From Candidatus Bathyarchaeota archaeon (GTDB lineage: Archaea > Thermoproteota > Bathyarchaeia > Bathyarchaeales > DTEX01), in assembly GCA_018397055.1 (NCBI GenBank), contig JAGTQS010000009.1, positions 7,741 through 26,724 on the forward strand: DNA of 18,984 nt. The letters run 5' to 3'. The notes beneath the pieces were generated by a model. That model saw only the letters and a program-made list of their open reading frames with translations, searched no databases and was not told the DNA's origin. Shown one piece after another: positions 1 to 7,266 of this stretch. The position numbers and the translations under genes are program-made. Within the stretch, counting starts at the first letter, position 1. Each line of letters begins with the position of its first letter.

Positions 1-614
1 TTGATCTCGCGAAGTCTGCTGAAAAGGTTAACAGCGAAACAGGAGTATGCTTCGCCGTGGCTCCTCAATTTGTCGACATCTTTCCAATAGTCAACTCGGT
101 GGAAATACCTGTCTTCGCTCAGCACATTGACCCTTACAAGCCTGGAAGCTACACAGGCCACGTTCTACCTGAGGCCGTAAAAGAAGCAGGAGCCTCCGGC
201 ACATTGATTAACCATTCTGAGAGGCGGCTGAAACTTGCTGAGATTGACGAAGCCGTTACAAGGGCGCGTGAAGTTGGACTAACCACGGTCGTCTGCACAA
301 ATAACACCGCCGTTAGTGCAGCAGCAGCAGCCTTGCGGCCTGATATGATCGCAGTTGAGCCTCCTGAGCTGATTGGCACCGGGATTCCAGTTTCAAAGTC
401 AAAGCCAGAGGTCGTCACGGGAACAGTTGAATCCGTGAAAAGGGTTAACCGAGACGTTGTTGTCCTTTGCGGAGCAGGAATAACGAACAGTGAGGATGTT
501 GCTGCAGCAATAAGGCTGGGCACAGAAGGAGTCTTAGTCGCAAGTGGCATAGTTAAGGCGAAAGACCCGTACAAAGTCATGTTGGAATTCGCACAAGCAA
601 TGGCAGAACACTAA
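1..614 (+). CDS. tpiA: Triosephosphate isomerase, archaeal type (5' end cut off by window)
   Basis: Interconverts glyceraldehyde-3-phosphate and dihydroxyacetone phosphate in cytoplasmic glycolysis/gluconeogenesis. The frame is open from base 3 to the TAA at 612-614, about 203 residues. Archaeal enzymes are about 220-230 residues, so roughly the first 20 are missing, including the first strand with its catalytic Asn/Lys. The GTG at 57 lies inside the protein (CFAVAPQFVDI is a core strand), so it is not the true start. Visible active-site segments are INHSERR with the electrophilic His, and VEPPELIGTG with the base Glu. The phosphate-binding loops LCGAGITN and LVASGIV follow. The short form without the bacterial extra helices marks the archaeal family. 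The downstream gene follows after about 54-80 bases with its own TATA-like sequence, so it is probably a separate transcript. Confidence 0.96.
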   Translation, partial: DLAKSAEKVNSETGVCFAVAPQFVDIFPIVNSVEIPVFAQHIDPYKPGSYTGHVLPEAVKEAGASGTLINHSERRLKLAEIDEAVTRAREVGLTTVVCTNNTAVSAAAAALRPDMIAVEPPELIGTGIPVSKSKPEVVTGTVESVKRVNRDVVVLCGAGITNSEDVAAAIRLGTEGVLVASGIVKAKDPYKVMLEFAQAMAEH

Positions 615-668
615 ATTTCTCCTTTGACTGCTTGAAAATTCGGTAAATAGTAAAATTTTAATATTTAT

Positions 669-1037
669 TTGTCGTCTAAAAATTTGGTTGTTTTGAAGCC
701 TATTATTGCGTGTTGTGGATTAACTTGTTCTCTCTGCGAAGCCTATTTGGCAACTCAGAAGAACAGCGATGAAGAACGAAAAAAGATTGCTGAAAAATGG
801 TCCAAAGTTCTTAATACTGAAATCAAACCTGAGCAGATTAACTGCGACGGCTGCCTGTCAAATGGAAGACTGTTCTTGTATTGCCAAACTTGTGAAAAAA
901 GAAAATGCTGCATGGATAAAAAATTAAAGAACTGCGCCTATTGCGACGACTATCCCTGCAATAAACTTGAAGGTGTATTTAAGAACGCTCCGTACGCCAA
1001 AACAACGCTTGACAAAATAAGAGCAAAATTGGCTTAA
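669..1037 (+). CDS. Cysteine-rich DUF3795 family protein
   Basis: A 122-residue protein with the cysteine arrangement of the DUF3795 family. An N-terminal ACCGLTCSLC block is followed by INCDGCLS, YCQTCEKRKCC and NCAYCDDYPC, and ends with a short helical tail. The dozen or so cysteines suggest zinc or iron-sulfur binding. The biochemical function of the family is not established. The TTG at 669 is the longest start, but the TATA-like TTTAATATT at about 657-665 lies only a few bases upstream. In-frame TTG codons at 684 or 693 would sit at a leaderless distance, and the conserved block begins at about residue 11, so the shorter starts are plausible. It is flanked by tpiA and a lipid synthase with no obvious functional link. 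Family assignment is fairly sure; role unknown. Confidence 0.85.
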   Translation: MSSKNLVVLKPIIACCGLTCSLCEAYLATQKNSDEERKKIAEKWSKVLNTEIKPEQINCDGCLSNGRLFLYCQTCEKRKCCMDKKLKNCAYCDDYPCNKLEGVFKNAPYAKTTLDKIRAKLA

Positions 1038-1120
1038 GAGAATAATTGCACAGAATCAAAATTCAAATCTGCAAAGGTTATTATTACCAAGCGAGACATA
1101 AATAGTTTGCAAAAGGGCAG

Positions 1121-1741
1121 ATGAATTTGCTAACAAAGTTAAAGAAGACCGTTGAGTCACTGCTTAAAGCAGAAGCAGCAACAGCCCACAGAGCTGGTCT
1201 TACGCCAAACATGATTAGCGGTATAGGCGTCGTTCTCGGGCTGGCCTCAGGAATAATCTACTGGCAAGCTGGTCAGCTTATAACAAATCAAGAAAAATAC
1301 CTGTATTATATCGTTCTTGCAGTCGTTCTGCTTCTCGCATCTGGATACTGCGACGCCTTGGACGGCGCACTTGCAAGGTTGCATGGTGAAACAACAGTTG
1401 CGGGAGGCTTCATTGACTCGCTGCTTGACCGGTACGTTGATGCTGCGGTTTATTGCGGTCTGATAGTTGGAGGACTATGCAACGTTTTTTGGGGGCTACT
1501 TGCTCTAATCGGCTCTTTACTGACAAGTTACGCTCGAGCTAGGTCTGAGGCAGCAGAAATTCCGATGGAAACAATAGGCATTGTTGAAAGGGCAGAGAGG
1601 TTAATCATAATTACCTTAACTAGCATTCTAAGTGTAGTTTGGCTTGAAATTCTACAATGGGTCATAATTCTTTTAGCTATTGCCACAAACCTAACAGTCG
1701 CTCAAAGAGTCTACTATTTTTTAAAAAAGGTCAAACCCTAA
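1121..1741 (+). CDS. CDP-alcohol phosphatidyltransferase, probable archaetidylinositol phosphate synthase
   Basis: An integral membrane enzyme of 206 residues that displaces CMP from a CDP-activated lipid with a polar alcohol. The family signature D-x2-DG-x2-AR-x8-G-x3-D-x3-D is intact (CDALDGALAR, then GGFIDSLLDR, residues about 86-112). The four Asp residues bind the metal pair and catalyse transfer. Hydrophobic segments fit the six-helix fold: one before the motif and several after it. Size and the N-terminal ATAHRAGLTPNMIS segment resemble archaeal archaetidylinositol phosphate synthases, which join CDP-archaeol and inositol-1-phosphate. The alcohol cannot be read from sequence, so archaetidylglycerol- or serine-type activity is possible. 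A TATA-like ACATAAATAG at 1096-1105 sits about 20 bases before the ATG, suggesting a very short leader or leaderless transcript. It converges with the S26e gene, leaving a 37-base spacer. Confidence 0.87.
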   Translation: MNLLTKLKKTVESLLKAEAATAHRAGLTPNMISGIGVVLGLASGIIYWQAGQLITNQEKYLYYIVLAVVLLLASGYCDALDGALARLHGETTVAGGFIDSLLDRYVDAAVYCGLIVGGLCNVFWGLLALIGSLLTSYARARSEAAEIPMETIGIVERAERLIIITLTSILSVVWLEILQWVIILLAIATNLTVAQRVYYFLKKVKP

Positions 1742-1778
1742 GCCGACTGAACCTTGTAGAACCTTGTAGATTGTGGCG

Positions 1779-2057
1779 TCAGAAACGGTGTTTTCTGGTG
1801 TCTCTTGCCCTGACTTTAACTATACCTCGGTGTACTGCGCATGAGACGCAATAATATTTAGTGTCAATGTGAGTCGGAAGGTATGCTCCTTTTTGACGAA
1901 GTTCCTTTGATAAAGTTGGATCGACAAGTGTGACTCTACGGGTAGACTTCTTAGCCTTATCTCTTGGAACAAGTTCACCGCAACCGCTGCATTGAACAAG
2001 GCTACTGTGCCCCTTTTGTCCTTTTGAGCGACCTCTACTTTTTCGTTTAAACGGCAT
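1779..2057 (-). CDS. rps26e: Small ribosomal subunit protein S26e
   Basis: A 92-residue basic ribosomal protein of the 30S platform region, near the 3' end of 16S rRNA. It matches the S26e family along its length. The arginine/lysine-rich MPFKRKSRGR start is followed by a first zinc half-site CSGC, the VPRDKA segment, a second half-site YYCVSCAVH, and the tail VKVRARDTRKHRF. I chose the ATG at 2057 because it gives the usual family N terminus; a GTG nine bases upstream (2066) would add three residues. A TATA-like TTTAATCTA on the minus strand (about 2102-2094) would give a leader of roughly 15 bases. S26e occurs in eukaryotes, TACK and Asgard archaea but not in Euryarchaeota, so it is a useful lineage marker here. 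Confidence 0.95.
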   Translation of the reverse strand: MPFKRKSRGRSKGQKGHSSLVQCSGCGELVPRDKAKKSTRRVTLVDPTLSKELRQKGAYLPTHIDTKYYCVSCAVHRGIVKVRARDTRKHRF

Positions 2058-2205
2058 ATTATACACAATCCTGTATCTTAATTGAGGTTACGTAGATTAA
2101 ACGTGCGTATGGCGTTCTTATACCTTACGTTTTTGGTACAAAATTTCATGAAATATCTATATTACTGTTCTCCCTAATTGCATTTTGACCAGTTATTGAA
2201 CATAC

Positions 2206-3150
2206 ATGAAGCTATGTGAGGATCATTGCATGGACGATTTTGACATCATAACAATCGGTCATTTCTCAATCGACTTCATCAATCTTCCAAACCGAAAAGA
2301 AATTAAACCAACTCTTGGGGGACCTCCGACTTATGTGTCACTTTCGGCAAGAAAACTTGACGCCGAAGTTTCAGTTATCTCGAAAGTTGGAAAAGACTTT
2401 TCTCGAAAATACGTTAGGTTTCTTAAAAGAAAAGGAGTAGACTTAACTGGTTTAAAAATAGACAAAAAGGCGTTTACAACCAGCTTTATTCTGAATTACA
2501 ACTTGGGTGGAGAACGCGATCTTTATCTAAAGAACAAAGCTCCCCCAATCGAAATCAACGATCTACCGAGTACACTAAATTCCAAAGCAGTCCACATTGC
2601 ACCCATTGCAAACGAGGTTTCAATTGAAACAATAAATAAGCTAAAGATTTCAAATCCAGTGTTGTCCTTGGATCCTCAGGGACTAGTTCGCAGGTTCAAT
2701 AACAACGGAAAGATATTTCTCAGGTTTTCTGAAGATACAGATTTTTTGAAAGGAATCGAAGTCATCAAGGCCTCATACAACGAAGCAAAAACGCTTACAG
2801 CCCAATCTGATCCTGTTAAGATGGCCAAAGACATTCACCGGAAAGGCGTAAAAATAGTCCTTATAACTAGAGGAGCAGAACCCGCATTATTATCCACAGA
2901 AAACAAGATGTGCTTCGTTCCACCCGCAAAGCCTAAGGTCGTAGCTGACACGACGGGTGCAGGCGACGTATTCATCGGAGCTTTTCTAACAGCGTACATA
3001 CATGGCGAAGACCCATTATGGTGTGCCTGCATGGGTTCAGCTGCATCCTCATTTGTTGTTGAAAAGTATGGTCCAGCGGGGTTTGGTTCAATGAAACAGG
3101 TTCAGGCCAGAGCGACTCAAGTCTACAATGACGCCTCTATTATTACGTAG
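2206..3150 (+). CDS. PfkB/ribokinase-family carbohydrate kinase
   Basis: An ATP-dependent sugar or nucleoside kinase of 314 residues, or 306 if the ATG at 2230 is used. The N-terminal substrate-binding region has the family di-glycine (LGGPPTYVS, residues about 37-45). The C-terminal PfkB signature is intact (DTTGAGDVFIGAF, 248-260), with the catalytic-base Asp254 and the anion-hole glycines. The 2230 start has a GTGAGG Shine-Dalgarno-like sequence eight bases upstream and begins right before the first beta strand (DFDIITIG), so it is the more likely start. The short lid and overall length resemble the archaeal small PfkB enzymes. Substrate cannot be read from the sequence; ribose, fructose, a nucleoside or myo-inositol are all possible. 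A TATA-like stretch lies near 2150-2163. It stands alone, diverging from S26e. Confidence 0.92.
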   Translation: MKLCEDHCMDDFDIITIGHFSIDFINLPNRKEIKPTLGGPPTYVSLSARKLDAEVSVISKVGKDFSRKYVRFLKRKGVDLTGLKIDKKAFTTSFILNYNLGGERDLYLKNKAPPIEINDLPSTLNSKAVHIAPIANEVSIETINKLKISNPVLSLDPQGLVRRFNNNGKIFLRFSEDTDFLKGIEVIKASYNEAKTLTAQSDPVKMAKDIHRKGVKIVLITRGAEPALLSTENKMCFVPPAKPKVVADTTGAGDVFIGAFLTAYIHGEDPLWCACMGSAASSFVVEKYGPAGFGSMKQVQARATQVYNDASIIT

Positions 3151-3212
3151 GTATTTCTTGGAATTTTAAAAAATTCGAAGATTAAAAAGTTTATTTGATG
3201 TTTCTTATCGGT

Positions 3213-3455
3213 TCAGTCTTCTACTTCGAACATGTGGCATAGGATGTCGTAAAGTTCCTGTCCGCCTTCGATTTTTTGGAACGTTTCTTTTTCAGCTTTT
3301 AAAATTTCCTTGGCTGTGTTGCGGGTTTTGTGCCAGTCTATTTCTTTCCACATTATCTTATAGTTCTTAAACTCAATCCATGCGCGAAACATTAGGACAA
3401 TAAACATTGCAACAGTTATCGCAAGGTTTAGAAAGTATATTTCCAGTAATTCCAC
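3213..3455 (-). CDS. Small single-pass membrane protein of unknown function
   Basis: I do not recognise this 80-residue protein. The frame is open back to an ATG at 3554, but the best start is the GTG at 3455. A textbook Shine-Dalgarno GGAGGTGA lies at 3471-3464, exactly eight bases upstream, and a TATA-like TTTCTTATACG at 3515-3505 fits a start site near 3483. From this start the protein has an N-terminal transmembrane helix (about residues 5-24, YFLNLAITVAMFIVLMF). A charged, largely helical cytoplasmic tail follows (FKNYKIMWKEIDWHKTRN, AKEILKAEKETFQKIE). The topology, a short outside N terminus and a charged inside tail, is typical of small regulatory or scaffold membrane proteins. Nothing shows which complex it might serve. 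Confidence 0.7.
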   Translation of the reverse strand: MELLEIYFLNLAITVAMFIVLMFRAWIEFKNYKIMWKEIDWHKTRNTAKEILKAEKETFQKIEGGQELYDILCHMFEVED

Positions 3456-3463
3456 CCGATACG

Positions 3464-3471
3464 TCACCTCC
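3464..3471 (-). promoter_or_regulatory. Strong Shine-Dalgarno site that decides the start of the small membrane protein
   Basis: Read on the minus strand it is GGAGGTGA, complementary to the 16S rRNA 3' tail, with eight bases to the GTG at 3455. It lies inside the longer open frame that starts at 3554, so it argues that translation begins at 3455. Confidence 0.75.
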
Positions 3472-3595
3472 AATTTTTTCAATAACAATATTACCTCTCT
3501 CATCGTATAAGAAAGATTGTATCTATTGTTAGGAAAAATATGTATCCAAAACATTTTTAGACAAAAGCAACCGATATGATTCCACGGTGTTAAAC

Positions 3596-3811
3596 ATGGG
3601 CAGAGTATCCAAAGGTGTTAAATGCAGCGTCCAAGCATGCGGAAAAGACGCAGTCCGTTCTTTGCCGATTAATGAGGTAACTTCCGCAGGCTTAGAGGTT
3701 CAAGGAACCGGTCGCGTGTATCTATGCAAAGACCATTACAAACAATATAAGAAAGCTACCAAAAAAGTAAAGATGGTTGACAAGTGGCGCTACGGTGGGC
3801 GAATAACATAG
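3596..3811 (+). CDS. Small probable zinc-binding protein, conserved-hypothetical type
   Basis: A basic 71-residue protein. Near its N terminus is a Cys-x4-Cys (KCSVQACGK) and further on a Cys-x2-His (YLCKDHYKQYKK), together a plausible single zinc site. A lysine/arginine-rich tail (ATKKVKMVDKWRYGGR) suggests nucleic-acid or ribosome contact. The ATG at 3596 is preceded by GGTG with six bases of spacing; a GTG at 3587 would add only three residues. The TTTTTAG-rich stretch near 3553-3560 is a weak TATA candidate. The layout resembles small zinc-ribbon-like proteins of TACK archaea, but I cannot assign a named family. It diverges from the small membrane protein. Confidence 0.75.
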   Translation: MGRVSKGVKCSVQACGKDAVRSLPINEVTSAGLEVQGTGRVYLCKDHYKQYKKATKKVKMVDKWRYGGRIT

Positions 3812-3955
3812 CTAAAAAGTTTCCTAGAGTTACATAAACATAAAAAGATAACTTTTGTTCTCGTTTCAAGGGGGTCCCCTCCCTATTCTTTCACAGACCT
3901 CTTTAATATTCTTATGCGAATATTGAATGTTGGTTCAAAAAACGTATAGAATCTT

Positions 3956-3960
3956 GGAGG
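3956..3960 (+). promoter_or_regulatory. Shine-Dalgarno site for the 96-residue protein
   Basis: GGAGG lies nine bases before the GTG at 3970. It supports that non-ATG start over later ATG codons in the frame. A TATA-like TTTAATATT at 3902-3910 is placed to start transcription near 3932-3935. Confidence 0.7.
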
Positions 3961-3969
3961 CGTAAAACA

Positions 3970-4260
3970 GTGGAGTTTCTGGTTCTCACATCGCAACAAC
4001 TAAAGCAACCTGAACGTGAACAAATTATTATGCAAGCCGTCATCGAGGCTGCTGAAACGATGGGAATTGAACGGATTACAAAAAGGAAAGGCAATGTTTA
4101 CTGTATAGGAGTATATTTCAGCAATGGTGAGACAAAATCGCTGCTTTATAATGACTGGGAAAAAAATTGGGACCGGAAGAAAATCTATAATTGCATAGTG
4201 TCCTCAATTCAGAATCAGCCCATGTCGAAAAAAGAAGAACTCATCTTAACGATTGCCTAG
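3970..4260 (+). CDS. Hypothetical 96-residue soluble protein
   Basis: I do not recognise this gene. It has its own TATA-like element and a clear GGAGG ribosome site, which argues that it is real. The product is predicted soluble and mixed alpha/beta. An N-terminal helix (QPEREQIIMQAVIEAAETMGI) is followed by two beta strands around NVYCIGVYFSNGETKSLLYN, and a C-terminal helix. There are two isolated cysteines (GNVYCIGV, YNCIVSS), no metal motif, no membrane segment and no obvious DNA-binding motif. The gene stands alone between the small zinc protein and thrS, both on the same strand. Confidence 0.65.
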   Translation: MEFLVLTSQQLKQPEREQIIMQAVIEAAETMGIERITKRKGNVYCIGVYFSNGETKSLLYNDWEKNWDRKKIYNCIVSSIQNQPMSKKEELILTIA

Positions 4261-4405
4261 CAGATCAGATAATGTTTTTAGCCAAATTCATTAACATCGC
4301 AAGATTTTTAGATAAACCATGACGTGCCTATTCGGATTACTGTAAAAATCTTTATCTTTCAAGCCACATTAGAACTTAGGCGAGGAATAAACGAGGCCGA
4401 CGAAC

Positions 4406-6283
4406 TTGAGAATACTTCAGTTACACTCAAACCATATTGAGTATCGCCCAGTTGAGAAAGAAATTCCTTCAGCTGAGGAATGCGAACAAAGGAAGTATCG
4501 CGTTGAAGAGCTCATTGTACTGTTCACCTGTGTTGAAAAAGGAGACACTGTTGAAGTAGCGCAAAAGGCAATCAACGACCTAAAAGGATACCTAGACACG
4601 GTTAAAAGCAACCGAATTTTGATTTACCCCTACGCTCACCTTAGCAGCAACCTTGCCAGCCCAGACGATGCTCTTAGAATTCTTAAGGAGATGGAGAGCC
4701 ACGCGAAGACTTTAGGAATAGAGGTTTTCCGTGCGCCTTTTGGCTGGTGCAAAGAATTTTCAATTTCTATCAAAGGTCACCCGTTAGCTGAGCAGTTCAG
4801 AACCATAACGACGGGCGAGAAAGAGGGTGAAATTGTTTCAAAAGCTTTAGAGGCTGAGAGCAAAATAAAATCGCACTGGCTAATAATGAAGCTCGACGGA
4901 TCAATGGTTCCAGTCGAAGAGTTTGACTTCAATGGGCATGAAAAACTGAAAATATTTACTGAGTACGAGATATCTAAGGTCAGAGCTGTCCAACAAGTTC
5001 CGCCGCACGTGAATTTGATGAGAAAACTTGAACTCGTCGACTATGAACTTGCCTCAGACCCGGGGAACTTCCGATGGTACCCGAAAGGCAGGCTAATCAA
5101 GTCGCTTATTGAGCTGTACGTAACACAGAAGGTCATCGACTACGGAGGGATGGAGGTAGAAACCCCAATCATGTACGACCTTGAACACCCAAGTTTAGCA
5201 AGCTATCTTCACAGGTTTCCAGCTCGACAGTACATCCTGAAGTCTGATGACAAGGAGTTCTTCTTAAGGTTCTCCGCGTGCTTCGGCCAGTTTCTCATGG
5301 TTCACGACGCTCAAATATCGTATCGGCAGCTCCCACTCAGAATCTACGAGTTAACCAGATACAGTTTCAGAAGAGAAAAAAGCGGCGAACTTGCAGGACT
5401 TAGAAGGCTTAGAGGGTTCACGATGCCTGATGTGCACGCCATGTGCAGTGACCTAGAGCAAGCGAAGCAGGAATTCTTAAAACGGTTTAAAATGTGTGTG
5501 GATACGCTTCAAGGGTTCGAGTTAACTTCAAATGATTATGAACTGGCAATTCGGTTCACCAAAGACTTCTATGAACAAAACAAAGACTTCATCATTTCAT
5601 TGGTTCAATCGTTCGGTAAGCCAGCATTAATCGAAATGTGGGACGAACGGTTCTTCTATTTCGTCCTAAAGTACGAGTTCAATTTTGTTGACAACCTAAA
5701 CAAGGCTTCTGCTCTTTCAACCGACCAGATTGACATTGAAAACGCTGAAAGATACGGCATCACATATGTTGATGAGAAGGGCGAGAAAAAGTACCCGTAC
5801 ATTTTACATTGTTCACCGAGCGGTGCTATTGAACGGGACATATATGCCATGCTTGAAAAAGCCTACATGGAGCAACAAAAAGGAAAAGCACCATCATTGC
5901 CTCTCTGGCTTTCTCCAACTCAAGTCCGGGTGATTCCCGTTTCAGAACAGTTTTTCGGTGCAGCTGAAAAACTTGTTACTGTTTTGCTTGAACACGAGGT
6001 ACGGGCAGACTGGGATGATAGACCATTAACGATGCAGAAAAAGGTTAGAGAAGCTGAAATGGATTGGGTCCCATATATTGTCGTCATTGGGCAAAAAGAG
6101 GTTGACTCAGGAACCTTGGCTGTTCGAGACAGAAGACTAGCTGAAGATCGAAAACCTGGAAAGGTTAGAACAATGAAGATGGATGAGCTTGTGTCCGAAA
6201 TAAAGGAAATAACACGGGGAAAACCTTTCCAAAAACTGCCGTTACCAACTGAGCTTTCGAAAAGACCAAAATTCTATGGTTAA
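4406..6283 (+). CDS. thrS: Threonyl-tRNA synthetase, archaeal type
   Basis: Charges tRNA-Thr with threonine in the cytoplasm; 625 residues, the normal archaeal length. Residues 1 to about 145 are the archaeal editing domain related to D-aminoacyl-tRNA deacylase (it begins MRILQLHSNHIEY), which removes mischarged serine. The class II catalytic core follows. The zinc ligands are Cys292 (SACFGQF), His344 (PDVHAMC) and His468 (ILHCSPSG). Motif 2 is at 321-338 (FRREKSGELAGLRRLRGF) and motif 3 at about 469-478 (CSPSGAIERD). The C-terminal anticodon-binding domain starts near residue 500 (WLSPTQVRVIPVSEQ). The start is TTG with GAGG nine bases upstream at 4393-4396; it gives the exact family N terminus. 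A TATA-like TCTTTATCT at 4349-4357 suggests a leader of about 25 bases. All key residues are present. Confidence 0.98.
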   Translation: MRILQLHSNHIEYRPVEKEIPSAEECEQRKYRVEELIVLFTCVEKGDTVEVAQKAINDLKGYLDTVKSNRILIYPYAHLSSNLASPDDALRILKEMESHAKTLGIEVFRAPFGWCKEFSISIKGHPLAEQFRTITTGEKEGEIVSKALEAESKIKSHWLIMKLDGSMVPVEEFDFNGHEKLKIFTEYEISKVRAVQQVPPHVNLMRKLELVDYELASDPGNFRWYPKGRLIKSLIELYVTQKVIDYGGMEVETPIMYDLEHPSLASYLHRFPARQYILKSDDKEFFLRFSACFGQFLMVHDAQISYRQLPLRIYELTRYSFRREKSGELAGLRRLRGFTMPDVHAMCSDLEQAKQEFLKRFKMCVDTLQGFELTSNDYELAIRFTKDFYEQNKDFIISLVQSFGKPALIEMWDERFFYFVLKYEFNFVDNLNKASALSTDQIDIENAERYGITYVDEKGEKKYPYILHCSPSGAIERDIYAMLEKAYMEQQKGKAPSLPLWLSPTQVRVIPVSEQFFGAAEKLVTVLLEHEVRADWDDRPLTMQKKVREAEMDWVPYIVVIGQKEVDSGTLAVRDRRLAEDRKPGKVRTMKMDELVSEIKEITRGKPFQKLPLPTELSKRPKFYG

Positions 6284-6316
6284 CTGACTCCGTGATTTCT
6301 CAATACTTATAGACAG

Positions 6317-6356
6317 ATATATATTCTGATTAAGTATACAATACAAAATCAAGGTG
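6317..6356 (+). promoter_or_regulatory. Promoter and ribosome site of the ilvE operon
   Basis: A TATA box ATATATATT at 6317-6325 would place the transcription start near 6346-6350. A GGTG Shine-Dalgarno at 6353-6356 sits seven bases before the ATG at 6364. The leader would be short, about 15 bases. Confidence 0.6.
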
Positions 6357-6363
6357 CATAAAA

Positions 6364-7257
6364 ATGGCTCAGAAAGAGGGCCTCGTCTACATTGATGGAA
6401 AGTTTTATCCACGATCTGAGGCGAAGGTTTCCGTTTTTGACCATGGACTGCTATATGGAGACGGCGTTTTTGAAGGAATCAAATCCTATAACGGTGTTGT
6501 TTTCAAGCTCAAAGAACATTTAGACCGGCTTTACTTTTCTGCTAGGGCACTCATGCTTGAAATACCATTAACAAAGGACGAGATGTCAAAGGCGGTTATT
6601 GAAACTTTAAGAAAGAACAATCTAAGGGACGCTTACGTTCGACTTGTTGTTACTAGAGGAATAGGAGACTTGGGGCTTGACCCTAGAAAATGTCCCAAAG
6701 CCACAGTCATCATTATCGCGGTGCCTTTATTACAACTGTATGATGAGGAGAAACGACGAAGAGGCATGAGCATGATAATAGCGTCAGTCAGAAGAGACCC
6801 TGTGGATGCAACGACACATGAAATCAAGTCTTTAAACTATCTTAACAGCATACTTGCAAAAATTGAGGCTAACAATGTAGGCGCTGACGAGGCTATAATC
6901 CTGGATACGCACGGTTTTATATGTGAAGCAACAGCGGAGAACATTTTACTTGTTAAAAACAACAAAATCTTAACGCCCTCAGCCTCAACTGGCTGTCTAG
7001 CAGGCATAACAGCAAACGCCGTAAAAGACATAGCTGAGAAACTAGGCTACATCGTAATTGAAAAAGCAATAACGGTTACTGAACTCTATGCAGCTGACGA
7101 AGCGTTCCTAACTGGCACAGCAGCAGAGCTAATGCCCATAAGAGAAGTAAACAAAAGGCAAATAGGCGAGGGAAAGATGGGACCTGTGACTGAAAAATTA
7201 CTTAGAGAATTCCAAAAGATTACACGTGACCCCAAACATGGCACTCCAATCTGGTAG
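6364..7257 (+). CDS. ilvE: Branched-chain amino acid aminotransferase-like, class IV PLP enzyme
   Basis: A fold-type IV PLP aminotransferase of 297 residues, the usual IlvE length. It transfers amino groups between glutamate and branched-chain 2-oxo acids. The N-terminal domain has the family block FDHGLLYGDGVFEGIKSY (25-42). The PLP Lys is in THEIKSLNYLNS (Lys155). The phosphate/cofactor region follows with CEATAENILLV (Glu188) and TPSASTGCLAGITANAV, and the C-terminal EAFLTGTAAELMPI block is intact. Class IV also contains D-amino-acid aminotransferase and aminodeoxychorismate lyase, but the length and GDGVFEGI fit IlvE best. The downstream amino-acid dehydrogenase gene begins nine bases after the stop, so the two are probably one operon linked by glutamate/alanine amino-group transfer. 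Confidence 0.9.
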   Translation: MAQKEGLVYIDGKFYPRSEAKVSVFDHGLLYGDGVFEGIKSYNGVVFKLKEHLDRLYFSARALMLEIPLTKDEMSKAVIETLRKNNLRDAYVRLVVTRGIGDLGLDPRKCPKATVIIIAVPLLQLYDEEKRRRGMSMIIASVRRDPVDATTHEIKSLNYLNSILAKIEANNVGADEAIILDTHGFICEATAENILLVKNNKILTPSASTGCLAGITANAVKDIAEKLGYIVIEKAITVTELYAADEAFLTGTAAELMPIREVNKRQIGEGKMGPVTEKLLREFQKITRDPKHGTPIW

Positions 7258-7266
7258 GTCCTAACT

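Noticed and set aside
149..580. 143-residue minus-strand open frame
   Set aside because: Lies wholly inside tpiA, whose sense product matches a known family; no start signal of its own.
1751..1770. Tandem direct repeat of ACCTTGTAGA
   Set aside because: Only two 10-base copies, between convergent genes, with no further copies nearby; likely a chance or slippage duplication.
1820..2068. 82-residue minus-strand frame overlapping S26e
   Set aside because: Another frame of the same strand; S26e is clearly the real product.
3869..3880. G/C quasi-palindrome AGGGGGTCCCCT
   Set aside because: The two halves are separated by only one or two bases, too short for an RNA hairpin loop, and there is no T-run or promoter placement to suggest a site.
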